A DNA stretch of 64,000 bases from Echinarachnius parma. Its lineage: Eukaryota; Echinodermata; Echinoidea; Clypeasteroida; Echinarachniidae. The notes under the pieces are model-generated. The model saw only the letters and a program-made list of their open reading frames with translations, searched no databases and was not told the DNA's origin. Shown here piece by piece: positions 1 to 10,954 of the stretch. The stretch's first letter is position 1; the number at the start of each line of letters is the position of its first letter. Made by a program: the position numbers and the translations under genes. The DNA is taken from positions 372,001 through 436,000 of the forward strand of contig JBAMJV010001328.1 of assembly GCA_037951105.1 (NCBI GenBank). Direction: 5' to 3'.

Positions 1-530
1 ATCGATAGTTGTTTGTTAGCAGGGTATTGTTTGAAGGACTTTCCCGTCCGTTGACCGGACGGATGAATACCGTGATATTTTGATCCGAATCAATCTAGAA
101 ACAGCTGAAATGCTTATGCATAATATGTTATATCCGATCGAAATAAATGCGGGATCCAACATGTATTCGATGATTTTAGAAACAAAATAAAATGCTTCCA
201 TAAAAAAAATACGAAAGAGGATTTGAAAAAGAAGATTTGAAATAGTTGACATTTAAAAACAAAAATTACGAAAGAGGATTTGAAATAATTGACAAAAATT
301 GATCTCTTTATTGTATTATTATTTTAAACAAAGCATCACATGCACATTTCCTTTGAATTGTTGAAACCAATAATCATAAGAAAGTTCCCTTTGTGTTTTA
401 ACGGCTCTTCTATGAAAACATGTTTTTGTTTCACCTTTCGAGCACGGTGGATTTCATTTGTAATGTTTTCATGGTCATGGTGAAGTCTTTGGTTATTCAA
501 ATTCAGTTTGACAAAAACTGTACTATCCCT
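1..530. mobile_element. MITE of dispersed family A (T2/Kolobok-like), right-hand part
   Basis: The right terminus reads TGTACTATCCCT and is followed by TTAA at 531-534. This matches the end of the complete copy at 45646-46181. The internal block with 'gagcacggtgg' and 'ttttaacggctctt' recurs near 2980-3130 and 62650-62760. The left end is not resolved at the window start. It has no coding capacity. The TTAA target site and AGGG-type terminus are features of T2/Kolobok MITEs; the family name is inferred. Confidence 0.6.
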
Positions 531-559
531 TTAAGGTCTCACCGTGAAATAGGGAAACT

Positions 560-676
560 TCTTTTTCGTCCCAGTTGTTATACGTGTCATCGCTAACCTT
601 TGTGAATTCTGTATATTTATTAAGGGCTTCCCATCAACAAGCATCATTTCAAATAAGACGAAGGGGAACTAACAAC
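560..676 (+). promoter_or_regulatory. Putative core promoter and 5'UTR of the NLR gene
   Basis: This short unique stretch lies between the MITE end (530) and the first coding ATG at 677. A TATA-like run, TATATTTAT, sits at 612-620, about 57-65 bp before the ATG. No transcription start can be proven. The MITE inserted just upstream could contribute to or disrupt regulation. Confidence 0.3.
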
Positions 677-705
677 ATGGCGCAAAATCAAGCAACCTCC
701 AGCGT
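677..705 (+). CDS. NLR gene, exon 1 (N-terminal nine residues)
   Basis: ATG at 677 opens MAQNQATSS plus two bases (GT), followed by a consensus donor GTAAGT at 706. The phase (two bases) matches the DEATH exon starting at 5810, which supplies one base to give valine. The exon is tiny and was chosen because it is the only upstream ATG with a strong donor in the right phase. A nine-residue leader before a DEATH domain is plausible, but it needs a transcript for proof. Confidence 0.55.
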
Positions 706-1475
706 GTAAGTACAATCGCCATCTCTGAATTACTTTAGTTTCGAATCACCCACCCCCCTCCCCCGAAAAAAGTCTTGAATATCCTTATCGAATTTTGTCA
801 CACAGACATATATAATGTGTCACCTTTACTTCATACTTATCAGTAATTTACTTCAAGCTAGCGTCGAAAAATCCCACCGTCTTTCTTAAAAGTTCTACAA
901 GCTTTAAAACTAGTACTAGCGATTGACAAATCATCTGAAAAGGTTTCCAATATAAAGTTTAGGGTTTGTCACTCACGAGACATTTTAGATCACATGATGA
1001 TGTTAATTTGGGTTTTACGAGTTAAAATCACAGACGGACAAGAATGAAGAAATCGTCTCTTCATTGCACTACGTTTCGAGCACTAAAATGTGTCAGTATA
1101 GTTGACATCATGATAATACAACCATTTGGTATCATTTACGTATATGGAGTCTTTGTAAAACACACCTGTCATGTTCATGATACATTTTCAAACACGAAAA
1201 TTTCCCATTGAATTTAATTTTTTCTGATTTTTTCTTCTGAAAAACAAAATATAATATATAATATATTGTAAACAAATTCAACAACTTGTTGAACATTTGT
1301 TAACAACGACTGTTTAACAGATGAACCATCCAACTCTTGTTGAAAACATTCAACAACCTCAGTTGCTTAAAGTTTACACAGCTGTTGTTTTAATTTGTCT
1401 ACAACCGTTTAGAATACATTTTAAACAACCATGTTGTTGAAATATCAAATCAACAATGATTGCACTATATATTAA
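706..1475. other. Intron 1 start, no recognised feature
   Basis: AT-rich intronic sequence. Short CAAC/GTTG-rich inverted words occur at about 1265-1440. I see no exon, RNA gene or classified repeat here. Confidence 0.4.
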
Positions 1476-1549
1476 ACGACAAAGTCAGAATCGAACCGGG
1501 GATCTTTAAATTATAAGACTAACACGCTACCGACTGCACTAACTCGTTT
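1476..1549 (-). repeat. tRNA-like relic (degenerate)
   Basis: On the minus strand a box-A-like TAGTGCAGTCGGTAG is followed by a T-loop-like GGTTCGATTC at tRNA spacing. The T stem and acceptor stem pair only partly, so this is not a working tRNA. It is probably the head of a tRNA-derived SINE or a decayed tRNA copy. Confidence 0.35.
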
Positions 1550-1632
1550 CGTTTGGTTTGCGATGGGACAAAACGGGATTTTGTCGCATAATTTCGCGGT
1601 CGAAACCATCACGTGATTTAGCACGTTTCAAC

Positions 1633-2210
1633 GGTTACAGTCCGTTATTCCGAAGGTTCGTTATTCCGAAGGTTCAGTTATTCCGAAGGTTCGTTATTCC
1701 GAAGGTTCGTTATTCCGAAGGTTCGTTATTCCGAAGGTTCGTTATTCCGAAGGTTCGTTATTCCGAAAGTTCGTTATTCCGAAGGTTCGTTGATCCGAAA
1801 ATAAAATCGGGTTCGTTATTCCGAAAATTAAATCGGGCTTGTTATAATACTATAGTTTGTGTTTTGTTTATTTAATTTACAGCCTGCATTAAGCATACCC
1901 CTCCCCCTTTCCCTCCCTTGGCCAGACCAATCAAACATTTAAGTTTATTTTATCTCTTTATATGAAATTATAGCATTATAACGAACCCAAATTCATTTTC
2001 GGATTAACGAACCCGATTTCATTTTAGGAATAACGAACCTTCGGAATAACGAACCTTCGGAATAATGCAACAAATGTTCGGATTAACGAACCCTATTTCA
2101 TTTTCGGATTAACGAACACTCAGGTATAGGAAATTTGCGTGTTCGGAATAACGAACCTTCGGAATAACGAACCTTCGGAATAACGAACCTTCGGAATAAC
2201 GAACCGCACC
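1633..2210. repeat. Inverted minisatellite: (GTTATTCCGAAGGTTC)n facing its reverse complement
   Basis: At 1643-1830 the 16-bp unit GTTATTCCGAAGGTTC is repeated head to tail. At 1983-2205 the reverse-complement unit is repeated in the same way. Units ending in GAAAATNAAATCGG occur toward the centre on both sides. The block is flanked by the 9-bp direct repeat CGTTTCAAC at 1624-1632 and 2211-2219, which looks like a target-site duplication. No protein is encoded; it would fold into a large hairpin. Confidence 0.75.
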
Positions 2211-2640
2211 CGTTTCAACAACGTATGAACAATGGCCGCTTTACACAACCCTTCTTTCTACAACTTATCATGCTACACCTAAATGTGTATACAAAGATCA
2301 AGGGATTTTGTTTAAATGAAGGTGTATCTTGGTATAATCTACGAGCCTATATATTTTGGTAATGATGCCTCCATTGTTCCCTCTATTTTGAGGTCAAAGG
2401 TCATACTTTATAGGAAAGGGACGATAGAAAAGGTCACATTTGTAATGAATAATTATGCCATGTCATTATAGTGTTTTAGATTATGTTTATCAACATTTGT
2501 ATGGCTGAGGGGATGTTGTGCTATTTTGAAAACAGACGCTGGTGTGGTTAATTGACCATGACAAGTCTAGCATGAATGATTTCATCTGGGTTGTGAGTCA
2601 ATATTGAAGAGGGTCATTTTATCTTTAATTTGATATAAAA

Positions 2641-3148
2641 TATCATTTATCGTTACAGGAATAGTTGAGTTTTGGTATAGAGGGCGCTACGCAAAATACT
2701 TTGATGTGAAATAATAATAAACTGAGTGTCAAATCCGAAAGAGCATAAAATTGTAATGACAGAATGAACTTTATTTGATCAAAATCGGTTCGGAAATGGC
2801 TGAAATATCCACACAAAAAACATTTGTAATAATGTGGGTCCCCACATGTATTCGATAAGTTTGAACCAGCCGTTAACAATTTAAAAGAAATGCTTCTTTT
2901 TTTTAAAGGTACAAGCGAGGTTTTCAATTAGTTATTGATTATCTCTCTATCTAATCACTATTTCAGCAAAACACCACATGCACAATATTTTATTTCGAAT
3001 GGTTTAAACCGATGAGTGTTAACAGAGCGCCAACTTGAGTTTTAACTTTTTGAATGATAACAGGCTTCTTACTTAGTCATTTGTAATTTTGTATTCATTT
3101 CGAGCACGGTGGGGTTATAACGATTAATTTGTAATGTAATGGTGCAGG
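2641..3148. mobile_element. Family A MITE copy, 3'-truncated
   Basis: It begins with GGAATAGTTGAGTTTTGGT near 2659 and runs through blocks shared with 45646-46181 (in reverse) and 62331-62815. It stops at 'ggtgcaggttt' (3148), short of the terminal TTAA, and joins another repeat. The copy at 62331-62815 stops at almost the same point. Confidence 0.6.
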
Positions 3149-3300
3149 TTTAGGCGGCTTATGCCGAAAGGGTGGGTAGCGTCGCGTCGCGTTGACTGGA
3201 ACGCGACCATTCGTCCAAAGCCCCCCCCCCCCCCCCCCCGGTTTTGCCGAAAGGGTGCGTTGGGCGCGTTAAGGCGCGTCAGTTCAGATAACGCTATACA
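3149..3300. repeat. CACCCTTTCGGC-type repeat with poly(C) tract
   Basis: This contains GCCGAAAGGGTG twice, GCGTCGCGTCGCG, and a C19 run at 3221-3239. The same module occurs inverted and duplicated at 4974-5165. Confidence 0.6.
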
Positions 3301-3346
3301 AATAATACACTGTCTAGAGTGCATTGTGTAAATGCATCGCACGCGA

Positions 3347-3411
3347 GGCTCTGTTAGCTGTGCGTTGCGCACGAGGCGTAGCCGAGTGCGCAACGCACAG
3401 CTAACAGAGCC
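3347..3411. repeat. Perfect 25-bp-arm hairpin with a CTCG...CTACG...CTCG apex
   Basis: Arms 3347-3371 and 3387-3411 are perfect reverse complements. The 15-nt apex (3372-3386) reads CTCGGCTACGCCTCG on the minus strand. Other hairpins with unrelated stems at 21419-21540 and 42422-42544 carry a similar apex. Confidence 0.8.
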
Positions 3412-3960
3412 GTGTGCCCCCCCCCCCCCCAATAATTTTGCGTAGACCACTGCTCAAAGGGTTGCCATCTTCGAGTCAGAGGTGACATTGCGAGGATAAA
3501 GCGACTAATTAGCACGAGGGAGCAAAGTAACTGAGCGGTGTCCCCCCCCCCCCCCCCCCCCCCCTCCCATGGTAGGGAGCTTTTGCATTTTGGGACTTGC
3601 AATCGGGTGCATAAAAACATGATCCAACAACATAGCGTACAGCCAAAAATGAGCCCCGAGGGAGCGAAGCGACCGAGGGCTGGGGGCGAGCTAGAGGGGG
3701 TGGGTTTGGGAGGGGGTATCCCCCTCCCACGGGAAAGATTTTGCATTTATATACTTGAAATGGTGCAATCTGGTGCATAAAACATAAACAATATGCCACA
3801 TTTGTATGATCCAACATCATAGCTTACAGCCAAAAATGAGTCCCGAGGGAGCGAAGCGACCGAGGGCTGGGGCAGAGCCAGACGGGGAGGGTTTTGCATT
3901 TATTTACTTGAAATAGTGCAATTTGGTGCACGTCACACAAACAGCCAGAGCAATAACAGT
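3412..3960. repeat. Family B repeat: poly(C/G) plus 'gggagcgaagcgaccgag' modules
   Basis: Repeated modules are a CCCCCTCCCA box, then GGGAGCTTTTGCATTT, then TGGTGCA, and a CCGAGGGAGCGAAGCGACCG box (about 3655 and 3843). The C23 run lies at 3542-3564. Similar modules lie at 6780-6870, 30240-30340 and 62816-63520. Open frames here are low-complexity artefacts. Confidence 0.55.
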
Positions 3961-4149
3961 CGACACATGAACTACGTTGACCGGTACAGAAAAACCCACC
4001 GCAGACGTACCATACCCAAGTTACACAACAAACTGAGATTATTTATTTGTGCGCGAAGCGCGCAGCGAGAACTTTAAATGGATGTATAACTTAGATTCTA
4101 AATGTTATAATTAACAAGCATTGGCTGATACATACCATGTTTTATTTTC

Positions 4150-4760
4150 CTTTTTCTTTCTTTTCTTTTTTTTTGAGGGGGGGGGGGGCTTTTTTGGGGG
4201 GCAAAAACGCGTTTTGCCCCCCCACTTTTTGGATTGGGGGGGCGGCCGCCCCCCCTGCCCCCCCACTTCCGGCGCCTATGTTGGGGGGTTCACCCCCCCC
4301 CCCCCTTTGACCAAAAATGACTGTTTTTCTTTGTTTTGTTTTGTTTGTTTGTTTGTTGTTTTTTTTTTTGTTTTTGGTGGGGGGGTTACAACTTGTAGCT
4401 GGTCTCGAGACCACATTTAAGCGGCCTCGACCATCATTACAATGCGTATGGTCTCGGCCTCGTAAAATTGCGAAGAACCCTGGTTTCAGCCTCAAAAATA
4501 TTGAACATTGTTGGTCTTGGTTACGAACATTTTCAACGGACACCACCCCCCCCCCCCCCCCCCCCCCTCTCCCACTTACAGGATTCTAGAAAAAAATTCT
4601 TAGTCTCTGCCTCGAAAATTTGTGACTGGTCCTGGTCTCGACCTCGAAAATAGTAAATGGACTTTGTCTCGGCTTCAAAAATTGTCTACGGCCACTCCCC
4701 CCCCCCCCCCCCCCTGCTTATAGAAATTTGTCAGACGACATACCCTCCCCCCCTTGAAAA
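4150..4760. repeat. G/C homopolymer-rich repeat with TCTCGGCCTCGAAAA-like tandem words
   Basis: This has several poly(G)/poly(C) runs (about 4176, 4293, 4546-4567, 4697-4714) and repeated words of the type GTCTCGACCTCGAAAAT. Related words recur at 35775-35860. There is no credible gene. Confidence 0.5.
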
Positions 4761-4973
4761 AAATCCTGGGTACGCCACTGGTCTTGAGCAAATTGAGTAA
4801 ACAAGATATGACGTCATACAAATCTATTTTTTTAATTTTCAAATTTAAACTTCATTTACCGAAAGAGCATACAAAATAATGTCCAAATACCAAAAATAAA
4901 TTAAATATGTTAAGAATTGGCTGAGATATGCCTATCGGAATGATTTTTTTTGTCAATGGGAAATCAGTGCTTC

Positions 4974-5165
4974 CAACGCACCCTTTCGGCATAACCGGGG
5001 GGGCTTTGGACGAATGGTTGCGTTCCAGTCAACGCGACGCGACGCGACGCCCCCGACGCACCCTTTCGGCAAAACCGGGGGGGGGGGGGGGGCTTTGACG
5101 AATGGTCGCGTTCCAGTCAACGCGACGCGACGCGACGCTACCCACCCTTTCGGCAAAAGCCGGTT
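4974..5165. repeat. Two tandem copies of the CACCCTTTCGGC module (inverted relative to 3149-3300)
   Basis: ACGCACCCTTTCGGC occurs twice, each followed by a G run and then GCGTTCCAGTCAACGCGACG, with a third partial CACCCTTTCGGC at the end. The unit is about 85-95 bp. Confidence 0.6.
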
Positions 5166-5809
5166 TAGGCAACTAAAATTTTGTTGTACAAAAACTACAG
5201 TCTCCTTACCAGACTATCCCTGTAATTAATATAAATTATTTGGTAAAATACATGTTTCCAGTTCTTTTTTTGCGGAGTATATAAGAGTAAATCCCATGAA
5301 GAGACAGGTATTTCTGTTTAGGTATTCTGGTAACCACAGGGCGCAATAACACGGTATACAATTGCATATAATGTTTCACTCCTACCGGGTCCCCATTCAT
5401 ACACCTTGGTAGCGAGCAGCAGGTAGATTTAACTGTCTTGCTGAAGGTAAACGCGATGGGCATACACAGGGTCAGGCGCAACCGGATTGCTAGGCAGACA
5501 ATCTAAGCATTTTGTGCTACACATCCCCGTACACAGCTTCTAAATATGATAATGTTTTGTATACCAAAAATGGAATTCTGTGTGAAATTGCTGGTGATTC
5601 GGAAACTCATCACACCTATCAACGATTTACACGCTTCTGCTATCTTCTGATCCAATACAAAACATAATCCTTGTCATACTTTTGTTATTATCACACAAAG
5701 TGCACGAGTTAAATTCAACACCTAGTTCATTCCTAGATGTTTGATGTTCTGCAGCATAAATAATATTGTCTCTTCCCTCCCTGGTGTTGTATCTATTATA
5801 TCACCATAG
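5166..5809. other. Intron 1 end, no recognised gene
   Basis: A solitary copy of the 'tttttttgcggagtat' terminus (5262-5280) matches the ends of the foldback at 7129-8208. The rest holds nothing I recognise, apart from the polypyrimidine tract and acceptor ending at 5809. Confidence 0.4.
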
Positions 5810-6171
5810 ACCCACTCCATCTACTGACATCCTATCCGATGAGACCATCATGAACCTAGCCGGACAAGTCCCTCCTGATCAGCTTCATAGACTAGGCGTC
5901 GCGCTTGGGTTCACCTACACGGAGGTCGAATGCATATGGGTTGAGCGCCTGAAGAACACAGCAATGGCTGCGACGGAGATTCTCATGGCGTGGAAAACGA
6001 AGCATGGCGCTGGACACGAGCAGGCGGAGAAACTCAGGGCCATCTTGGATTCAGTTACAGCAGAGGTTATTACATTGGCGGTGGCAGGCGAGTCAGTAAG
6101 TCGGCCCGTGGCTCAAGGAATAGAGCCAGCACCAACAACAGCTGCTGTTACATCGACGACAATGCTGGGAG
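5810..6171 (+). CDS. NLR gene, exon 2: DEATH domain
   Basis: The exon follows a CCATAG acceptor. It translates from the exon-1 junction as V-PTPSTDILSDETIMNLAGQ and onward through QLHRLGVALGF, VECIWVERLKN and ILMAWKTK. The pattern of six amphipathic helices (LxxLGxxLGF, then the W in IMAWKTK) is that of a DEATH domain, roughly residues 16-105. DEATH domains mediate homotypic assembly of signalling platforms. A Ser/Thr/Pro-rich linker follows. The donor is GTCCGT at 6172, weaker than the GTAAGT at 6096. It was preferred because its one-base phase matches the NACHT exon acceptor, whereas the 6096 donor (phase 0) does not. Use of 6096 as an alternative with another exon cannot be excluded. Confidence 0.8.
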
Positions 6172-6279
6172 GTCCGTTTAATTATTTGTTTTCTATTTCA
6201 TTTTTAAAGGAACAGCTCTGCCACTAAAAACATAACGCACTAATCTCAAGCATAGGCGTACCCAGGATGGGGGAGGGGG

Positions 6280-6780
6280 GTTGGAGGATTCCCCCCCCCC
6301 CCCCCCCCCCCAGCTTACACAATTGTTCCTGGCCACCCTGGGCGTGGAATTAATGATAGTATATCATTGAATAAATTCGCAGCGCAACACAATATTTTTT
6401 TTAATAAAAGGGGTAAAACAGGTTCGGTTTAGAGGGCGCGCTTCAAGAAACATCGTTTATGTGAAGTCATAAAAACTACGTGTAATGAGAGAGAACAGGA
6501 CTGTCTGGATTTGAAATACAAAAAGTGACATTTTTGTTATCAATAACGGTTTAGGAACAGCTGAAATAGCCATAAATACATCTGACTTTAATAAATGTTA
6601 ATCCCCAATATTTTTTTCTAACAATTTAGAAAGATATATTTTCGTAGATATACCACAGAGTCATCATTACCCCTTGACCATGGAAACCAATTCGGTTTTG
6701 TACACAGTCTATGGGGATTTCATAAACACTGATGATTTCTCTATTGAATCATTATCTTAACCAAACATCACATTCAGACT
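6280..6780. repeat. Poly(C) tract and truncated family A MITE copy
   Basis: C21 at 6291-6311. From about 6412 to 6780 the sequence follows family A (TTTAGAGGGCGCGCTTCAAG, later CGGTTTAGGAACAGCTGAAAT) and is cut off by family B sequence at 6780. Confidence 0.5.
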
Positions 6781-7100
6781 GAGCGGGAGGAAGGCATGAG
6801 AGAGGGTGCCCCCACCCCTCCCACGGTAAGGAGCTTTGCATTTATTGAACGTGAAACTTGGGCTTGACGACATACAATAATGCGGCTCAGTGGCGTAGCG
6901 TGGTCGGACGGATTGGGGGGGGGGGCACGAAAATTATTGGGGGGCACACCTTACGTATTTCTTTGTTTTTTCAAAAAATATCCCCTTATGTTTTCTTTTT
7001 CCAAAATTATTGGGGGGCACGTGCCCCCACCCCCCCCACCCCCCCCCCCCGTCGTGAACAGTTACATTTGTTTCATAAAGAAAAACAGTAATGCCTCCCC
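6781..7100. repeat. Family B and GGGGGGCACGTGCCCCC-type repeat
   Basis: This has family B words at 6782-6850, followed by GTGGCGTAGCG-like sequence and the G/C hairpin GGGGGGCACGTGCCCCC (7012-7028). It is a composite of dispersed repeats inside NLR intron 2. Confidence 0.5.
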
Positions 7101-7128
7101 CCTCCCACCAAAACAAATTATATATATA

Positions 7129-8208
7129 TACTCCGCACAAAAAGAAACAGGGCACTTATTTTGCCCAAAATATCTCATATCTACGTTATGTACGATAACA
7201 TTTATGTTATTATACATCAAATTAAAGATAGAATTACCCTCTTTAATAAAGGCAATCAAGAAGAAATCTTTCATGCATGACTTGTCACGGTCAATTAACC
7301 ACCGCAAGGTCTGTTTTCAAAAATATCAAAAATGGAACATCCTTTCAACCGTATAAATGTTGATGAGCATAATCAAATACGCTATATTCATGATAATTTT
7401 TATTTATTTATACTATAATATTATTTCATTTTCATCTGAATAAAAAAAAGTATAAATGAAGACAAATTGTAAACGTTTAGGTTTTATTTTCATCTAAATG
7501 TAACAAAATGGGGAATACCATCGTAAAGGTTTATTCATCTAAACCACATTTTGTGCCTTTATTATTGCATGAAACTTGGTATAAATTATTGTTAAGAATT
7601 CTACCATAGTCCAAATATATTCAAATCCTGATGTCACCCTTGGTCAACAATTTGGGCAGTCTCTAACATGTAATTTCCTAAGTAAATATCGTTAAAATTG
7701 GACACATGAAACAGACAAGCTTCATGCCTCAAAGATAGACCTGTATGTTGATGTTTTCATAACCTGGCCCTGTTTTATTGGCGATTGTGTATTTTCAGAG
7801 TTTGTTCACATTAATAACAGACAAGCTTCATGCCTCAAAGATAGACCTGTATGTTGATGTTTTCATAACCTGGCCCTGTTTTATTGGCGATTGTGTATTT
7901 TCAGAGTTTGTTCACATTAATAAGTTTAAATGTCATAATTTACTAGCACATTTTGTTTCAAGCGAGGCGCTTACTCAGTTCAGTCGAATGGTGCGGTCCA
8001 TCATTGTTTTTGCTATTTTTGAGAACAGACCTTGCTATTGTTAATGGATCATGGCAGTTCATGCATGAATTATTACACCTTAAACTCATACTATGCCTGT
8101 AGAGTACTAAATTTCCTTTAATTTTGTATATTATAATGTACACTTGATTGTACATAAATATGAAATATTTCAACGTAAAAAAGTATCCTGTTTCTTTTTT
8201 GCGGAGTA
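7129..8208. mobile_element. Foldback element with TACTCCGCA termini
   Basis: The ends are TACTCCGCACAAAAAGAAAC (7129 on) and its inverse ending GCGGAGTA at 8208. Similarity of the inverted arms continues for roughly 250 bp (CATGCATGA, GGTCTGTTTTCAAAAATA and so on). It has no transposase. A perfect internal 106-bp tandem duplication lies at 7711-7922. Related arm sequence also appears around 2450-2620. Confidence 0.65.
7711..7922. repeat. Perfect tandem duplication, 2 x 106 bp
   Basis: 7711-7816 and 7817-7922 appear identical when read base by base, starting ACAGACAAGCTTCATGCC. Identity in non-coding sequence suggests a very recent duplication, or an assembly artefact. Confidence 0.9.
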
Positions 8209-8804
8209 TGCATACCAAAAAATGAAGTTTGTTTGTTTGAAGATTAAAACGTGACTTGAATGCATGACCACCTCACCCCCATTCAAGCCAAGGAAGGCAC
8301 TCTGTTGACAAAATCAGTGCATTTTGCAACATTTCACTTTTGACTTTGCCTTACATTTGGATGCAATGCACATTCCATGATAAAATATTTATAGCAAATA
8401 TTATATCAATGTAAAGAGGAGGATTCACGCTTTCCAATGATACAAAATTTATGAAGGGTAATAGCGTAATAAAAACGTTATTAATGTGCAAACCTCGATT
8501 GCGGAACTTTTTGTGCGAGGTATATATGCGCAGTTTTCAATCACTGTTTTTGCGTGTATCTCTCTGTTTCAATGGAAGAGTGGAACTTTATAGGACTAGT
8601 ACCTATTCATTCTAGATATGGGAATTGCAAATTCTAGTACTAATAGGGACAGGTTAACCTGTTATACGTCGTGGAACATCGAGGTATACTGACATAAAAA
8701 CTGCGTATGCTTTTTTGCGTCTTCGACTCGGGCAATATGAATCTAGTTCAGGCAATATATGTCGTATCCCCCTCAAGGTCAGTCAATATTATTTAAATAT
8801 TTAA

Positions 8805-9428
8805 AGGGGCCCTGCAAACCAAATGCATGTTGACATCTGTTCATCTCTATTAGTGTACACATTCAATATTTGTAAACGGTTTGACCTAAATATGTTTTGT
8901 ATATTTTTAAACATTTTATCATTTATTTTTCTTCATGTTGCTAAGCCCCACCTCCTAAAAAATATAGAGTATATTCTATTGTTGACCTGTTGTGACATCA
9001 TCTGTCAATCACTGGTCAGCTACCATGAGATTAACAAAAGATGAAAGTACAAAAAGAACATCAACACAAAAGCATGCCCTGCAGACCTCCATACAACATG
9101 TACAATAGCTTAGACAGTGCTTTTCTTCTGACATAGCAACAGCTATTGAAATTGAAGGTGTGTGAGTTGGTATTCTATTTAACCATGTGATACTATTGTG
9201 ATTAGGCACTCAGCTTGGGTGAAGGTAACTAGTGAATGGCTGATGATGTCACAACAGGTCAACAATAGAATTCTACTCTGGAGAGGTTTTTAGAGGTTTT
9301 CGCAAATTAATTAATGAAATGTTTTAAAATATACAAATTATGTTTGGGTCAAATGGTTTACAAATAGTTGATGTGTACACTAATACAGATGAACAAAAGA
9401 TAACATGCGTTTGGTTTGCCTGGCCACT
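8805..9428. mobile_element. TTAA-flanked foldback MITE
   Basis: TTAA lies at 8801-8804 and 9429-9432. The termini are AGGGGCCCTGCAAACCAAAT and, inverted, AGTGGCCAGGCAAACCAAAC. Inverted similarity runs for about 200-250 bp per arm (GTTGACCTGTTGTGACATCAT against its inverse at 9245-9270). It is non-coding. The TTAA target and AGGG ends fit T2/Kolobok non-autonomous elements. Confidence 0.8.
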
Positions 9429-9439
9429 TTAAGTTTTGG

Positions 9440-10400
9440 TTTAGAGGGCGGTCCGGGAAATCCGGGAGACAAATTTAAAAGATCACTCTTTAACCCTAAA
9501 AAGACTTGGGGAGGGGCTGATTTAGCCCCCTCCCCCCTCCTCTATTTTTGCGATTACTTCGCAATGCTTAAATATTTCTCGGTGCCACTTCATGACTTTT
9601 TTTCTTAGATTCTTGCGCAACTTTTGATACCAAATTTGCGCACACCGGGTCAACGATCCCGGAGTTATGTAACATTTTGCGATCGCGTGTCACTGAAAAT
9701 AAAAAAATTAAAAAAAATCTTCCATATATAACATACAGAGTTTTTAGATGCACCTTTTATAATGCAGTTTTATGCTCATCTTTTCACATGCACTGTTAGT
9801 ATTTCCAGTTTACATGGTGAATAAAACTTATTGCATTCTCATTTGCATAAAACAATACAATATATAAAGAATACTACAAAGAAAAACAAAGAAAAACAAA
9901 GAAAATGCTAAAAACAAAGAAAAACATAGAAACGGTAAAACTAAATCAATGTTCATGATAATCCTGTTGTTTTATCAAGGATTGTGATATCTTAGCATGT
10001 ATATTGTACCAGGAACACAGTTTTGTTTCATAAGAATCACCATATATAAAGAAAAAATGCAAAAAAATACAATTTTGGAATAATTAATTAGCTCTAATTA
10101 GCATATTCTAATTTGAAAACAATTTTCAACTATGCAGTATTGTAGGGCTCATGGATATCTATCACCATGCCAAATTTGGAGTTGATCAGAGTTTCGGTTG
10201 CTGAGAAAAATACCAACAAAAAAAAGAATTTTGCATATTTAATTAGCTCTAATTAGCATATTCTAATTTTATTAAAAATGTTAACTATGCAATATGGTAG
10301 ATCTCATGGACATCTATCACCATGCCAAATTTGTAGTCGATTGGAGTTTCGGTTGCCGATATCTTAGGGGGGGCCTTTTAGCCCCCCCCCCCCCCCAGTT
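9440..10400. repeat. Dispersed repeat with a tandem ~155-bp unit
   Basis: 9440-9700 carries an AACCCTAAAAAGACT...TTAGCCCCCTCCC...GCGATTACTTCGCAA block that looks like a dispersed repeat. At 10080-10210 and 10235-10350 a unit beginning AATTAGCTCTAATTAGCATA and containing CACCATGCCAAATTTG is repeated in tandem, ending in a G7/C15 pair near 10370-10396. Confidence 0.5.
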
Positions 10401-10954
10401 TTTTACAGGTTAAAAGACAGAATCAACTATGTTTAATCAAACAGAACAAATATATATAAATACCTAATTGGAATGAATGTTGGGTACCTATCATTGAGCT
10501 GTCAATATGATTGATGTTTGTATGACGAAATGCACTCTAAATCGAAATCATGCTCTTCCTAAGATTTCCGCTCAGTTTGTTGGCATTAATTCAACTCACA
10601 ATCTCACCATATACCATGCAACACTTTATTTTTATGTTAATTATATTAATTATACATAAATCAGAAATACTCATATATATGACAAAAAGATACACATTTC
10701 AAAACAGCTCGTAATTAATTAAAATTGGCTTAGCTAAACAAATAATTGTTACAACTCATATTGCATGTACAACCAAATTTGTTTGTTCAAACTTTGCTTA
10801 AAATCATTGCATTTTTGCTCGATTTCAACAATGATAATTATGGAAATTAATGCTGGCTACTTGTTGTTTAGTCTTCTGATAATTGTTCAATACTTCCTTA
10901 CGTAATTCTCTACTGCACATTATATTTATACATGTTCTTCTTACTCTTCTTCAG
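10401..10954. other. NLR intron 2 end, no recognised feature
   Basis: AT-rich intron. The NACHT exon acceptor ends in TTCTTCAGCAG (10948-10957), a tandem NAGNAG acceptor. Confidence 0.5.

Noticed and set aside
1476-1549. A functional tRNA gene on the minus strand
   Set aside because: The A-box and B-box words are present, but the T stem and acceptor stem do not pair fully.
3124-4653. Many Gly/Pro-rich open frames on both strands
   Set aside because: They translate G/C homopolymers and dispersed repeats.
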